Below are positions 23,489 to 35,221 of a stretch of 64,000 nt of DNA, in pieces. Positions within the stretch are counted from its first letter, which is position 1, and every line of letters begins with the position of its first letter. Source of the stretch: Membranipora membranacea (Eukaryota; Bryozoa; Gymnolaemata; Cheilostomatida; Membraniporidae); NCBI GenBank assembly GCA_914767715.1, contig OU612066.1, forward strand, positions 25,456,283 to 25,520,282, given 5' to 3'. A program made the translations under genes and the position numbers. The notes below the pieces were generated by a model. It saw only the letters and a list, made by a program, of their open reading frames with translations, was not told the origin of the DNA and searched no databases.

Positions 23489-25402
23489 CGTTCGATAATC
23501 CGTCATTGTTCCCAAACCCAGAACTGCTTCCCTGCTTAATATTTGCACTTCTTTATTGAGGCGTTGACAGCATTTCATTTCCTTACCATTAATTCTGATT
23601 TGCATATTCTTGATATCCATTGTTGTTTTAGAATCAAAGCACTGAAACACGCAATCATTCAGGCCACATAATAACCCTTTCCCCCACTGCATAAGCAAAT
23701 GGTCGGGTTTAGTTCTTGGTTCAGATTGAGTGCAATGATTACCAGTAGTGAAATTTGCCCTAATAAAATTCAATTGCTAGGGAGGAGTGAATGATGATTA
23801 CCCCGTTGGCATCGGTTGCGTCTTTTCTTGCCAACACAGATGACGTTATGTTCTGATTTGGGACATAAAAATGATTGATTGGACTGCTGAGTGTTTCCAA
23901 AACATCGCTTTATTGACATTAACGTAAGTAATCTACTTTCACTACCCCACTCACCCTGTCAGTCCACAGGATATTTCTTAGATTTATTTCTTTTATTGTA
24001 AGAGTAATCTCTGTTGAGTAATAGGAAAATTCTTTTAATTTCACGGGTAACATCCGATGCTATCAGATATCAGCTGCCTATTTGTAGAAGTAGGACAACA
24101 TTAAGCTGTGATTGACGCAGCAATGCAGCACCATGGTCTAATCTATCTATGTCGAAATCATTCACAACTTGACTATGTATTTAGATGCCTGTTATTTCAT
24201 TGACGTTATTTTCTGTGCTTCAGGTCATTGCATTTCAGGTGTGAGCTTCGTTGTTGGCCTTCTCTTCACAGGTTTTTACAACACCTCTTATGTATTTTCA
24301 CACTTTTAGGGTCTATATTTGTGCTCAATTTTATAATACCTCCTTGTGTACTGATATTTTTATCTCTTGGTTAGAGCCAGGTAGATCCATTCCCGCGTAC
24401 AATTTAACTTTGAGGGCCTCGAATGTAAGAAATGAGTAGCATGGAAAGGGAATCTGTAGTCATGATGATGCTATGTTATGAATGAGGGGGTGTTACATAC
24501 CTTTATACACTATGGACATTCCCGGTGTGAGATCTAACAGTCCAAGTAGAGATATTATAAAGAATCCTTGTACATCCATAATAGCAGTGTGCAGTTTAGT
24601 GAGTATATCACTTTGTTGGAATAAACCTTGACTTTTATGTGTGCCGCTAGATATCAGTTTTTAGAGAGTGATCTCGTCCTTGTTTGATTCCATGTAATCG
24701 GATTGATTGACGAAACCCAAGGTCCAAATAGAATACTCCTCGAGCTCAGGAGATAAGGAGAAAGGTAGAGATTTGATGACAAGCTTCTTTAAACTTGGTT
24801 AGATCTGCTTGTCTGTTATTCAGTGCAGGCTTTGGAATGTCAAAAACACAAACATTAACAGTTGCTGAAATCAAAGTCCAGCACTTAAGTTTGCAGCAGC
24901 AATCTCTCGAAGGAGTATCCGCCTATCCGGGTATGTCAGTAATTTCGTGTGCGCTCACTAGTCACTACTTAACTGCTGTGAAATTGTAATGTACCTTATA
25001 AGTGAAGGCAGCAAGTGTGAAGGTGTTGAGTGTGTGTGTGCCAACTAGTTGGTGAAATGTCTCTCTCGGTATCAAACGACGGGAAATGAAATGTTCGCTC
25101 ACTATGGCAGAAATAAATCAATGGCAGTTTTAAGTTTTGTTGCTTGCTGTTCCTGTCCTCAGCCAAGTATCAGCAATAATGTAACTGCAATGTGCATTCT
25201 TATTACAACATAAAGCTGATCCCAGATGATCCTTATCCAATAACCAATAATATCAACACGTGCACTATTACCCTCCATTGATGTATAAGTCATGTGATCA
25301 TAATAAATGTACAATCGGATAATGTTAAACCAATCAGCTTTCTTGCTGGTATTTGAAAGAAAGAGCAGATAACACCTAAATTGGTTTGAGGCTCTACTAG
25401 TA

Positions 25403-25440
25403 TTTAATCAGGGAGTTTGGTCCCAAACTCCCTGATTTAA
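25403..25440. repeat. Short near-perfect palindrome (AATCAGGGAG family)
   Basis: TTAATCAGGGAGTTTGG mirrors to CCAAACTCCCTGATTTAA with almost no loop. A relative with the same outer arms (ATCAGGGAG..CTCCCTGAT) lies at 58108-58137. Confidence 0.75.
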
Positions 25441-26535
25441 TGTATTACACAAATAACCAGCTATTCTGTTTCAAGTTCTGACAATGACTTATCCCAGGGT
25501 TACATTGTAACATAATGTTGTAGATCAGAGGGTGGATTCATATTTCCAACAGGCATATATTACTCTGACACAAAACTAGTTTACTGAAAATCGCCAGGAT
25601 GTTCGATTACAACGGAAAACGTAGAAGATTTATTGATATTGACTTTAGGCCAAGGAATCTGCTTTAAAAGGACTTTGAACATTCTTTGTAGTCCTTTGCC
25701 CCAACATTGATAAGATGTAATGTTGTGGTCTACAACAGCTACATATTTTTTGGACGGTAGTTGTCCTTTCTCTTGTCCATAGAGAATAACTCCCTCATAC
25801 TGACGTGGATTTACCCTGATACCACCCTCCCTGCTGATACTATAATAAAGTCAAAGATTAACCGGTCACTCCTTGATAATGTGGAGAGATCAGGATCAGA
25901 TAAGAAACTTGCTTTGGTCAGACATGTCAGGCTCCTCTGCAGGTTTGATGAGCCAGTAAAGGAAAGTTGTCTGCTCAGTAGAAACATAGAACTATATTTA
26001 TCATTCTTTACCAATAGCGCCACTGTATCACAGTATTATGCAAGGATAACAAAAAGGTATCAAAATCGAAAAATTTAAATACAAAAAATCAAACGTCAAA
26101 CTTACATGTGACGTAATAGTGTTAGACATAGACTAGTTCATCAGTCATAAAACAAAAAGTTAAGGATATACTCAAAAACATATAATAGAGAAAACCTGAA
26201 GGTTAATCTCATCAATGAAAAAATATAGATAGATATGACTGGCATAAGAATAATAATTTGTATACGTCGATTTTGATTGAAGTTATTGTGAGCCATCATC
26301 AAAAAGATGAAGAAGTGAGACTTTTTGCCTGTGAGGTTAAAATCAACGAATCTAAATTGGTCAATGGATCAACTAAGATGCATCCCTACCAAAGTCTAAC
26401 ATCGTTAAGTTAAGAAGAACCATAACATATCGAATCAGCTGGATTAACATGGAAAAAACTTTAATTATGTATAACTATTGAGCTATAACATTTGGCAGAT
26501 TATGACGTGATGCCTCATCCTATGAAAGTTTTTAC

Positions 26536-29500
26536 CTACAGAGGGGTGTCGACATAGTAGGCGTCGTTACTCACACCATGTTCTTTCCTTAAGGTTTCAT
26601 ATTGATGATCATCCTGCTTGGTGTTCTCTTCTGGTACAGAAACAGCTAATTCGTAACCTGTAGATGTACGCGGGTCCAGTTTGGTGTAGTTATTAGGGTC
26701 GCCCTCTCTTGGTTCCGGAAGTACTTCATAATGGTTTTCATCATCTTGGTTGAACTCAACATAGTTATTACTTTTCTAAAAAAACAAGAAAATGTCTTGT
26801 TAGCTAATTTTCAAAATAATGCTGATAATCACAGCTGTTTATTGCAACCTTTAATGCCAAAAGTCTGAAGTACCCAACTAACAACCAGCCCAAGCACAAA
26901 ACTAAAGCCATCGCGAAGAAAATGCCATGAAGCTGTGGCTATGGTTTACATGGATTGAAAAGGTGGAATTGACAAATAAATCTTCAATCGTTATCAGCAA
27001 CCGTTTTCCCAGGTCTGCACATTAGCCCCGTACAGTACTATGATAAGATGTGGCAAAGATGAATACAACCATTGCATTGAAGACAGATGAATGAAACAAA
27101 GTACGCGAAGCATGTAGAATCAACAAAAATTCTAATTTTCCAAAACCTGTAACCTGAAAATAGAACTGGTGGTCCCAAGATAAAGTAAGTGCTTCCCGAC
27201 AAAATCGCTATTGGAGTGGTTTAGTACTTTAAACCATGCTAAGACCAGTACTACGAAAATATTTACATTTTTCATAGAGAACATGAAAAGCACGTCTGCA
27301 TTCAGATGATCAGATATCAAAACTTACAAATGAAGCTTTTGGAAGTCTCCCTGATGGCTGAAGGTAAACACCAGTTGGTGACTGTGGTATGAGGTATCCA
27401 TTCTGATCAGTCCTTCCTTCCTGTGGAGATGGACCAGCTTCAGGTATGAGGTAGCCGTTACCATCAACTTTGGAGGTTTTATTTTCCAATTGAAGAGTTT
27501 GAGGAACTTGATAACCATTCTGGTCGACATTTGGTGCCAGCGGATCTGACTTTTCATGTCGCCTCATCTCCTCTTCATTAGGAACAAAATATCCGTATTT
27601 ATCCTCCCCTGGAACTGTGTAACCATCGTCATCTACATTATTGTCTCCGGGAAGAGGCAAAGGTCGGCCTGTGATGTCTCCTCCATCCTGTTTAGCAGCT
27701 GGATTGGAGTTTTGTGGGTCGGCTTGTTTTTGGTATCTAAAGAAAACAAACGCAAACATGTTGTAACATAGCAATATATTACATTTAGGAGTAGGAGGTA
27801 GGTCAGTTGGTAAGAGCGCCTGCCGTCTGATACGCATGCATTGGAGGTCTCGGGTTCGAATCCCGCTGCAGTCTACCGACAACTGGGCTCAATCGCTGCC
27901 CAAGGTGTGCTCCGACCTGCCTGCAAACTGAGAGCAACTAGTTAGTGGATATGGTGGCCGCACCCTTAAGGCACCTTTATTTCTCAGTCTTAGGATAAAA
28001 CTTGCAATTTTAACCCACTTCCATAATATCAGTGGATGATCAGGTCTGAGATATATTTTCATCTGTTGGTAAAACCAAGTGATTATTAATGCTTACTTGT
28101 ATATGTTTTCCTTTTCTCTAGCTCGCCTCTTTCTCACAAACATGACGACGACAATGACGATGATTATAATGAGCAAACTGGCACCCGCTGCAACCTGGAT
28201 AATATAAAATACAAAATTTGTTATAATACATTGAGTCCTGAACCTCTTGAGCTACAACAGATCTTCAGATTATTGTAGTAGGTTACAACTCACAACTGAG
28301 AGGAGCGCCATGTAGTTATTATACTTCATCAAGAGCTGAGAATAAAATTTGTATAATATGAGAAACATAAGATTCTTGACCAAAATGTGATATAAACTTA
28401 GGCGCGTGAGCATAGCTTATTTTTTTATGAATGTATCAATTTTGGGGATCAACTTACTGAGATAATAATTATTGTAGTCAATGGCATTCCACCAGCTGGA
28501 CTAGTAGTTGACCACATTGTTGTTGTTGTTTGTGGAAAGGTCACAGGATTGGTCGTCCCTGATGTACTTGATGTGGCTGGACTAGTAGTTGACCACATTG
28601 TTGTTGTTGTTTGTGGAAAGGTCACAGGATTGGTCGTCCCTGATGTACTTGATGTATTGCCAGAACACGCTGAAAGAAAAAAGACGATGATTTCATTTCT
28701 AAACACATTTGAATATGAATTATAAAGGAACGGTATCTATCATACCAAAATGCAATCCTCCAACCACTGTAATGATAACTCGAAGTCTCATGATATGAAT
28801 TAGCTACCATTGTTGTGTTAGAAGTTACATATGCTGTCATTAAGCATTACCAATTTACCTAGACATTTTAATTTGAGCTTACTGTAGAAAGTCAAAATCT
28901 TTTTTTCTCATTTTGAAGTTGTTGATCGATATCATCATTTCACTAATCAAGCGAGAGGACCTTGGGATAGTTCTTGCTCTTGTGCAGATGGATTTACCCC
29001 AAAACTTATAGTTGGCTTTATGCTACCCACACAACTGAAAACACATCCTACACAACAAATCTACAAAATCCACATCAATCACAAACAGCCACAACAATCA
29101 AACTACTCCTAATCAAGCAGCACTGATTAATGGAAGGTACGACCTCACATCACTACAGGCCTGTAGTTCTAGGGGAGGCAAGGAGGCACTGCCTCCCCTA
29201 GAAAGCTAAATACAGTGGCCGAAAATCACTATAGATGGACAATCCATGTCAGAATCAGCTCCTCTGGGATTTCCACTTGCTAATTATATGCTTGGGGAGC
29301 AGCTTACAGCACCTCAAATGGTGATGCTTCTGACTCGCCTTGGACTTTTGCCTCCCCTATATGTTGTTCTAAACTACGGCCTTGCACTACCTTCTCAGCC
29401 CAAGACCAACCTTGCGGGTTAATGAATTCTGCGCAGCTTTCTAAATTTGATGGATATTTTATTTTGTCTCCATTAGCTGCATTCCATTCTTGTATCCAAG

Positions 29501-32500
29501 CTATGTGACAGCCACATGCAACAGGATTAGATAGCAAGTCAAGGTCTTCAATGGCTGGCAACTTGTCCATCACATCTTCTGACAGCGTAGTCAACAAATT
29601 TCCGTTTAGTTTGAAGTTTTTCACACTGCTGAGAAACCTGAAGAATAAACAGAAATAAATTTTTAGAGTTAATCTTATTAACATAAACTGAAGAACGGAT
29701 CAGCTTTTGGTATCTTCTAGCCTACAGAGTTTCATAAGTTTTCAGTGGTGATAGTTTTAGTGGTGTAATAAGATGTGAAAAACCACTTTGAAAAACATGA
29801 GCAGGCCGAAAATATTCATGGATCAAAATCTAGAATTTGCGAATTTTTCAACTTCTTTTTGAATAAATGTATCACTGAGCATTGGAATTAATATTTAACA
29901 AAAATATTGTTGAAATTGTGCGAAATATCAGAATTTTAAATACATGAGGGTGTTGTCTTGTTCCCTATCTATTTGCACCTATACCTATACATGTTCGAAT
30001 GAAAAATACCTACTTAATATCACCGGAGTTGATTGCACTGATTGAGTTTCTTTGAAGACGTAGATGTTGGAGGTTAGACAAACTGCTCGATCTCAAGAAG
30101 TTCACACTTTGATTTCCACATTCTCGGGCTTCAACTGTGCGAAGGTTTACTTTACCGTTGAACACGTCAGAGTCAACAGTGGTCAGTTCGTTATAGTCCA
30201 AAATCAAACGCTGCAATTAATTATAGCATGTTAAATTTTAAAATCAGCTTCACAAATTCTCTCAGCCTTTTAGAGGTGACATTGTCTACAAATACTTGCA
30301 AATACTGAATGGTGCAGCATAATGATGGTTGTGAAGTGAATAGAATATACAAATGAACAATCCCCACCTCTAGACTTGCGAGATGGCTACTGACACGATT
30401 ACCATCACGGAGGAAATCTAGATTCTTCAGCAGAGAGTTGCTCATCTCTAAGTTATTCAACTCAGTGAGATTCGAGAAATGGCTAGTTCTCACTGCAGAA
30501 TTGTTGAAACGGTTCTCATTCATTGAGAGGGTATGTAATAATGCAAATTTTGTCGATGTCAAGAACTCAGTGGAGGAGATTCTATTGCCTGACAAGTCAA
30601 GCTGCCGCACTCCAGCTATTTTGCTGCAAAAAAAGAAAGATTTTTCATGCTTGCTTTTCCAAAGCTGTGATTTGGATCAAAAAAAGTTGATTAAAATCGG
30701 ATGTCATATCACACGCCTCATCCCAAAGCATGGGCGGAGAAACATTATTTTGCCTTAATGGCAAGGCCGCAATGTCTGCGCCAGCTTTTGCTCCCAGTTT
30801 TCAGGCAGGTCAGACCAAACTCTAGTAGAAGATAGACTGCAGAGGGATTCGAACCCCTGACCTTCTTCACTTGCGTGTTGAAGACGGCGCTCTAACCAAC
30901 TGAGCTACCTCCTACTCCTAGAAACATTGATCCAACATAAGGTAAGGTACGATTTGTTTGAGCAGTTTGAGCCCCTGTACGACTACGGCCCCCAGTTACG
31001 ATTACTGCTTGTCACTCAAATAAATCTTGATTATTGTTGCAATATTCTTTTTTTTTATATGATTGAAAAAAGGAGAATTAGCGCAGTGTTAGCCATGGAA
31101 CGATAAATTCTTAAATATCACAATATGTAAGAATTTTTTCATTGACTTTATAGAGTTTTTTCAATGAATTATATGTCTCAATTGGGACTGGTAGCCAGCG
31201 CTGATGCAGTCAGAATTTTTCCTCTTATACGACATACCTTAGGTCGGAAATAGTAATTTGACTTATATTGTTGCTGTGAAGAAAGAGTCTTTTTATGATG
31301 ATATCTGTCTCTATTTGGGGGAAAGAACCGAGGTTCTTGTTAGAGCAATCTATGGACCACTCTAGGTCAGATTCTTGTTTGCACCATCCGCAGGCCTGAA
31401 ACAAATGATGAATTATGTTGTTAAGTCTGAGTGAGTTAACAGGGCTAGAATAACATGTGGTCTCCGGTAGAGAGGGATAAGTAAATAAAGGAGAGGTATA
31501 CACCCGAGGGTGCTGGGGGCTGGAACAATCAACAATGAAAGCTCCCCCAGTGGGACTCGAACCCACAACTCCTGCGGCACTAATCGCCTGGCAGTGAATA
31601 GCAAGCGCGCTAACCGATTGCGCCATCTCACCATCCCCAAAAAAGAATGGGTCGATGGCGCTAATTAGATAGCCCGCTATTCACTACTCGGAGTTGTGTT
31701 CTCTCATCCCACAGCACATTCCAATCCACCATTGCCACCCTATGAAACACAGCGTACGTGTTAGGGTTATTGGCCTTACATGGCCCATTGCTGGGACCCC
31801 TTGTAGTAGGTTTAGCTGTCTTTCCAGCTTGTCAGCATGTCTTTCCATGCTGTCACATGTCTTTCCATGAGTCAGTCAGTAGACAAGTACACAGGAGAGG
31901 TATACACCCGAGGGTGCTGGGGGCTGGAACAATCAACAATGAAAGCTCCCCCAGTGGGACTCGAACCCACAACTCCTGCGGCACTAATCGCCTGGCAGTG
32001 AATAGCAAGCGCGCTAACCGATTGCGCCATCTCACCATCCCCAAAAAAGAATGGGTCGATGGCGCTAATTAGATAGCCCGCTATTAACTACTCGGAGTTG
32101 TGTTCTCTCATCCCACAGCACATTCCAATCCACCATTGCCACCCTATGAAACACAGCGTACGTGTTAGGGTTATTGGCCTTACATGGCCCATTGCTGGGA
32201 CCCCTTGTAGTAGGTTTAGCTGTCTTTCCAGCTTGTCAGCATGTCTTTCCATGCTGTCACATGTCTTTCCATGAGTCAGTCAGTAGACAAGTACACAGGA
32301 GAGGTATACACCCGAGGGTGCTGGGGGCTGGAACAATCAACAATGAAAGCTCCCCCAGTGGGACTCGAACCCACAACTCCTGCGGCACTAATCGCCTGGC
32401 AGTGAATAGCAAGCGCGCTAACCGATTGCGCCATCTCACCATCCCCAAAAAAGAATGGGTCGATGGCGCTAATTAGATAGCCCGCTATTCACTACTCGGA

Positions 32501-33186
32501 GTTGTGTTCTCTCATCCCACAGCACATTCCAATCCACCATTGCCACCCTATGAAACACAGCGTACGTGTTAGGGTTATTGGCCTTACATGGCCCATTGCT
32601 GGGACCCCTTGTAGTAGGTTTAGCTGTCTTTCCAGCTTGTCAGCATGTCTTTCCATGCTGTCACATGTCTTTCCATGAGTCAGTCAGTAGACAAGTACAC
32701 AGGAGAGGTATACACCCGAGGGTGCTGGGGGCTGGAACAATCAACAATGAAAGCTCCCCCAGTGGGACTCGAACCCACAACTCCTGCGGCACTAATCGCC
32801 TGGCAGTGAATAGCAAGCGCGCTAACCGATTGCACCATCTCACCATCCCCAAAAAAGAATGGGTCGATGGCGCTAATTAGATAGCCCGCTATTCACTACT
32901 CGGAGTTGTGTTCTCTCATCCCACAGCACATTCCAATCCACCATTGCCACCCTATGAAACACAGCGTACGTTTTTAGGTCAAATCCCAAGACAAGCTTAT
33001 CAGTTTTAGAGCAAATCTATCCACAGGAACTATTAAAGTTACATAAGCTTCAAGCCTTTGTAGTTTGAAGATCACAAACACTTTATAACTCACCTGATTT
33101 CCAGGCAGGGTTACTGGGCAAGGTGCTATGGCCACTACTGCACTCACGTACAATAACAGAATAGCCACATGTGATATATACGACAT
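26536..33186 (-). CDS. LRR type I transmembrane receptor with YxxP-repeat and ITAM-like tail
   Basis: Nine coding exons: 33094-33186, 31238-31395, 30368-30623, 30014-30210, 29411-29637, 28458-28669, 28097-28194, 27328-27736, 26536-26775. All have GT/AG borders and all phases agree, giving 1890 nt and 629 residues. Residues 1-20 are a signal peptide, followed by an LRRNT (C-P..ACGWC..IDC). LRRs ('LDLSGNRIS', 'LILDYNELT', 'LRLQRNSIS', 'FKLNGNLLT') run to about 260, then an LRRCT ('NPVACGCHIAWIQEW'). Next come a Thr/Ser-rich stalk (two 27-residue repeats), a membrane span (about 375-401) and a stop-transfer RKRR. The tail has 'RPLPLP' (SH3-ligand-like), YxxP at Y453, Y463, Y489, Y509, Y528 and Y538, then Y566-EVL, ten residues, Y580-TKL (ITAM-like) and Y609-ETL. 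A surface receptor signalling through tyrosine kinases is inferred; the ligand is unknown. An in-frame ATG at 33237 is an alternative start. The donor ending the LRRCT exon (CAAG|GTTGGT) is the weakest junction. Confidence 0.9.
27787..27990 (+). mobile_element. tRNA-derived SINE in intron 7 of the LRR receptor gene
   Basis: The 5' head has pol III box A-like TAGGTCAGTTGG and box B GGTTCGAATCC, about 45 nt apart. It is followed by a non-tRNA body (GACCTGCCTGCAAACTGAGA) shared with the inverted copy at 30.76-30.92 kb. The head cannot form a full tRNA cloverleaf. It lies antisense to the gene, about 50 bp upstream of the 27328-27736 exon. The 3' limit is approximate. Confidence 0.8.
28494..28655 (-). 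repeat. 81-bp exact in-frame duplication in the receptor stalk exon
   Basis: Two adjacent copies of an 81-bp unit encode 27 residues each (core NPVTFPQTTTTMWSTTSP). They are identical over about 80 bp, synonymous sites included. The Thr/Ser content suggests a mucin-like O-glycosylated stalk next to the membrane. Copy number is likely variable between individuals. Confidence 0.85.
30762..30918 (-). mobile_element. tRNA-derived SINE in intron 2 of the LRR receptor gene
   Basis: The minus strand reads GGAGTAGGAGGTAGCTCAGT TGG, box A TAGCTCAGTTGG and box B GGTTCGAATCC, followed by CTGCAGTCTA and the body word GACCTGCCTGAAAACTGGGA. Head and body match the SINE at 27.79 kb, so both belong to one family, here in opposite orientation. 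Confidence 0.8.
31490..32972 (-). repeat. Tandem array of a 404-bp unit carrying a tRNA-derived SINE (about 3.7 copies)
   Basis: The word GGAGAGGTATACACCCGAGG recurs at 31490, 31894, 32298 and 32702, an exact 404-bp period; the last copy stops near 32972. Each unit holds a minus-strand tRNA-like head (about 31545-31634, repeated every 404 bp) with box A TGGCGCAATCGG and box B GGTTCGAGTCC, then a non-tRNA segment. Units differ by only a few bases (one box-A C-to-T in the last copy; CTATTCACT/CTATTAACT), so expansion is recent. The array lies in intron 1 of the LRR receptor, in the gene's orientation. The heads lack a paired acceptor stem and are not functional tRNA genes. Confidence 0.9.
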
Positions 33187-33252
33187 AATGCTTCTTCTTG
33201 AAGGGGTTACCCGTACTATCGCCCTTAATGTGACCATAGTGGTTGGACCTCT
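33187..33252 (-). other. 5' UTR part of the first coding exon of the LRR receptor
   Basis: A good acceptor (ATATTTTGTTACAG|AGG) ends at 33253, so the coding exon probably begins at 33252. A donor-like ACAG|GTATGT at 33711-33710 suggests a non-coding first exon ending at 33712. The in-frame ATG at 33237 would lengthen the protein by 17 residues. Confidence 0.45.
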
Positions 33253-34627
33253 GTAACAAAATATTACAATATATCATTCCCTGGTTCCAAAATTCGGAGA
33301 GCGATTATTGGAAAAACTTAACCAATGAGATATAGGCCCAAATTACTGCATGTATTATCACAAAAGAAGTTTAATATAGGAAACAGGCCTATTTTTTGTT
33401 TGATATTAGAAGACCATAATCATTTTTGTTGGTCTGAGTGACAAAACTCTCAAGGAAGATATTCAAATGTGAATAACAATCATTCATCTAAGTTTAGGAA
33501 CTTAGCGCTGGGTAAAAATAATGACTCAATATTGTACTGTCAATGTCAGACAGCAATGTAGCAGCATGAAGCAACGTTTGTTATGATGGATCAATAAGCC
33601 TAGCATGAAAAGTTTTTTGGCTCTGACTATCACAATCCGCTATGCGAAAATCTGCAAGAAACGTTGACAAGGTTAGAAAGGTAATCGGCCTTGAGCCATT
33701 AGTAGACATACCTGTTCAGGTCTCAAGCGAGTTCCTGTTGCTGTCTTGAATGCTATGACCACTGACGAATCATTTATTAGCCACCTTCAACAAGTATACT
33801 AAGGTGTTTAGTATAAAACCCTACTTTCTATGCGGAGAGTAAATATAATACATGATGTCACCCATTGAAAAGGCAGTTACTTAGCCTGTTTTCTTGATTT
33901 GTTTACAATCAACTCAAGAAGGAGCTGGAGCAATAATTCCCCACTTCTCATGCATCAAACTCAGTGAAAATCAGAAAATCTATATTACCTATTCAGCCTT
34001 TTCATTTATACAAAGCAATTGTGTAAACACTAACTAATGCCTTTTGTAAAGGAATAATTATGCAATATGAGCAAGGGCGTTACCACATAGTCCTATTACA
34101 GAAAAATAGTACTTAGGTGTTTCACCCTGGCCTATAATAGTTGTGTTATTATTGGAGAACACAAAAGACAGCCTGTGATGATTAGTCATGACCCATGAGG
34201 AAGAGTTTTTTCCTGTTTAAAAATAAAACCTCAGCATCATATCCATTTCACAACCCATCGCCTAACAGGTCTTCAGGTTGGAGAAATAATCAATTACCTT
34301 TCGTCTACATAGAGGATGTCTCAAGGCTGATACAGGCCTGGATAATAATATGGAGAGGTAATTCATTGATACTCCACGAATCAAAACATAGGGCTTTTTA
34401 AAGATGAACGCACATGTGTCAGAAGAAGCAAGGGCAAATCGAATGCCCGTCTGATTTACGAGGCAGTGTATCAATCTCACCTTATAGAAGAAAATGTTGT
34501 AGGTTGTCTGTAAAACTCCACATCACTTGGCTGTGTTCAGTCCTTTCTTCTTTATTAATTGTTGATCCAGCTAATTGTTGTAGTTTTTTGATAATATTAT
34601 ACTAAGGAGTTTTTACTCCGTGATTAA

Positions 34628-35004
34628 AGGGCAACCAAGGTTTCGCAGCAATGCATTAATGGGTAGCAAATAATGTGCTGGACAGCATCAGCTTTGTGCA
34701 TTACGCGATGCAAAACTCAAAGTAGTTGCTGACTCTAAGCTGGGTAACACTTCAGTTTAGGGGAGGTTCCAAGACTTTGCTGTAATAATTATAGAGCACA
34801 GGCTAAATAATAACAGGAACAGGAAACTGCTATGTGGTATTCTCTTTTAGCTGAGTTTGAGTACCTGATGGAAGAAATGTTTCACAAGAATTCTGGCTGA
34901 ATAATCATCCGAATTATATTTTGTCTTTTTCCCCATGCAGCAGGTGCAATCTGCTATTAATCAATGGCCATCAATGAGAAGTTGTTTGAAACCTTGGTTG
35001 CCCT
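34628..35004. mobile_element. 377-bp MITE with 17-bp perfect TIRs and TTAA flanks
   Basis: AGGGCAACCAAGGTTTC at 34628-34644 is the exact reverse complement of 34988-35004. Both ends abut TTAA (34624-34627 and 35005-35008). TTAA duplications are typical of piggyBac-type transposition. There is no coding capacity, so this is a non-autonomous element. The TIR does not start with the usual CCC of piggyBac ends, so the superfamily assignment is tentative. Confidence 0.8.
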
Positions 35005-35203
35005 TTAAACACACAATTACCTTATACATGAAACCAGAGTGAGGGTAAATGGAGACTGATGACCAATGCATTACTGAAACTTCAAGGATGGGAACTAAAT
35101 GTGAGGAAGTAACTATTTTTATGGATGTCTTAAGTCATCTTAAAAATACCCAGGTTTGGTTCTCGTAGTTGAAAGCCTGTCGGAAATTACGATTGTAATC
35201 AAA

Positions 35204-35221
35204 GGGGGGGGGGGGGGGGGG
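35204..35221 (+). repeat. G18 homopolymer
   Basis: Eighteen consecutive G residues; length likely variable. Confidence 0.9.

Larger units (their letters stand above)
16803..26535. other. 9.7-kb gene-poor stretch
   Basis: No exon could be supported. It contains a short GACCAGGGCCTGGAC minisatellite (21.66-21.72 kb), a G21 tract (23.47 kb) and a palindrome (25.40 kb). The 161-codon frame at 23.3-23.8 kb reads through the G tract as a proline run and is not a gene. A 105-codon frame at 25.76-26.08 kb has some coding-like composition but no family match and no clear splice context. Confidence 0.4.

Noticed and set aside
23288-23773. 161-codon minus-strand open frame
   Set aside because: It crosses the G21 tract as a proline run; no splice context, signal or family signature. 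Chance frame.
25761-26078. 105-codon plus-strand open frame with fairly even composition
   Set aside because: No recognisable domain and no clear flanking splice signals. It could be an old element remnant but cannot be supported as a gene.
28285-28330. Possible mini-exon between the stalk and membrane-span exons of the LRR receptor
   Set aside because: It has AG and GT-like borders, but the flanking exons join directly in phase and give an uninterrupted membrane helix; including it is unnecessary.
29304-29410. Read-through of the LRRCT exon to a stop at 29304, giving a secreted LRR protein
   Set aside because: The GTTGGT donor at 29410 gives perfect phase to the stalk and membrane exons and keeps the total frame. 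The extension could still exist as an alternative soluble isoform.
31545-32846. Four tRNA-like sequences as real tRNA genes
   Set aside because: Box A and box B are present and D- and T-stems pair, but there is no pairing acceptor stem, the anticodon stem is broken and the variable region is overlong. They are tRNA-derived SINE heads.
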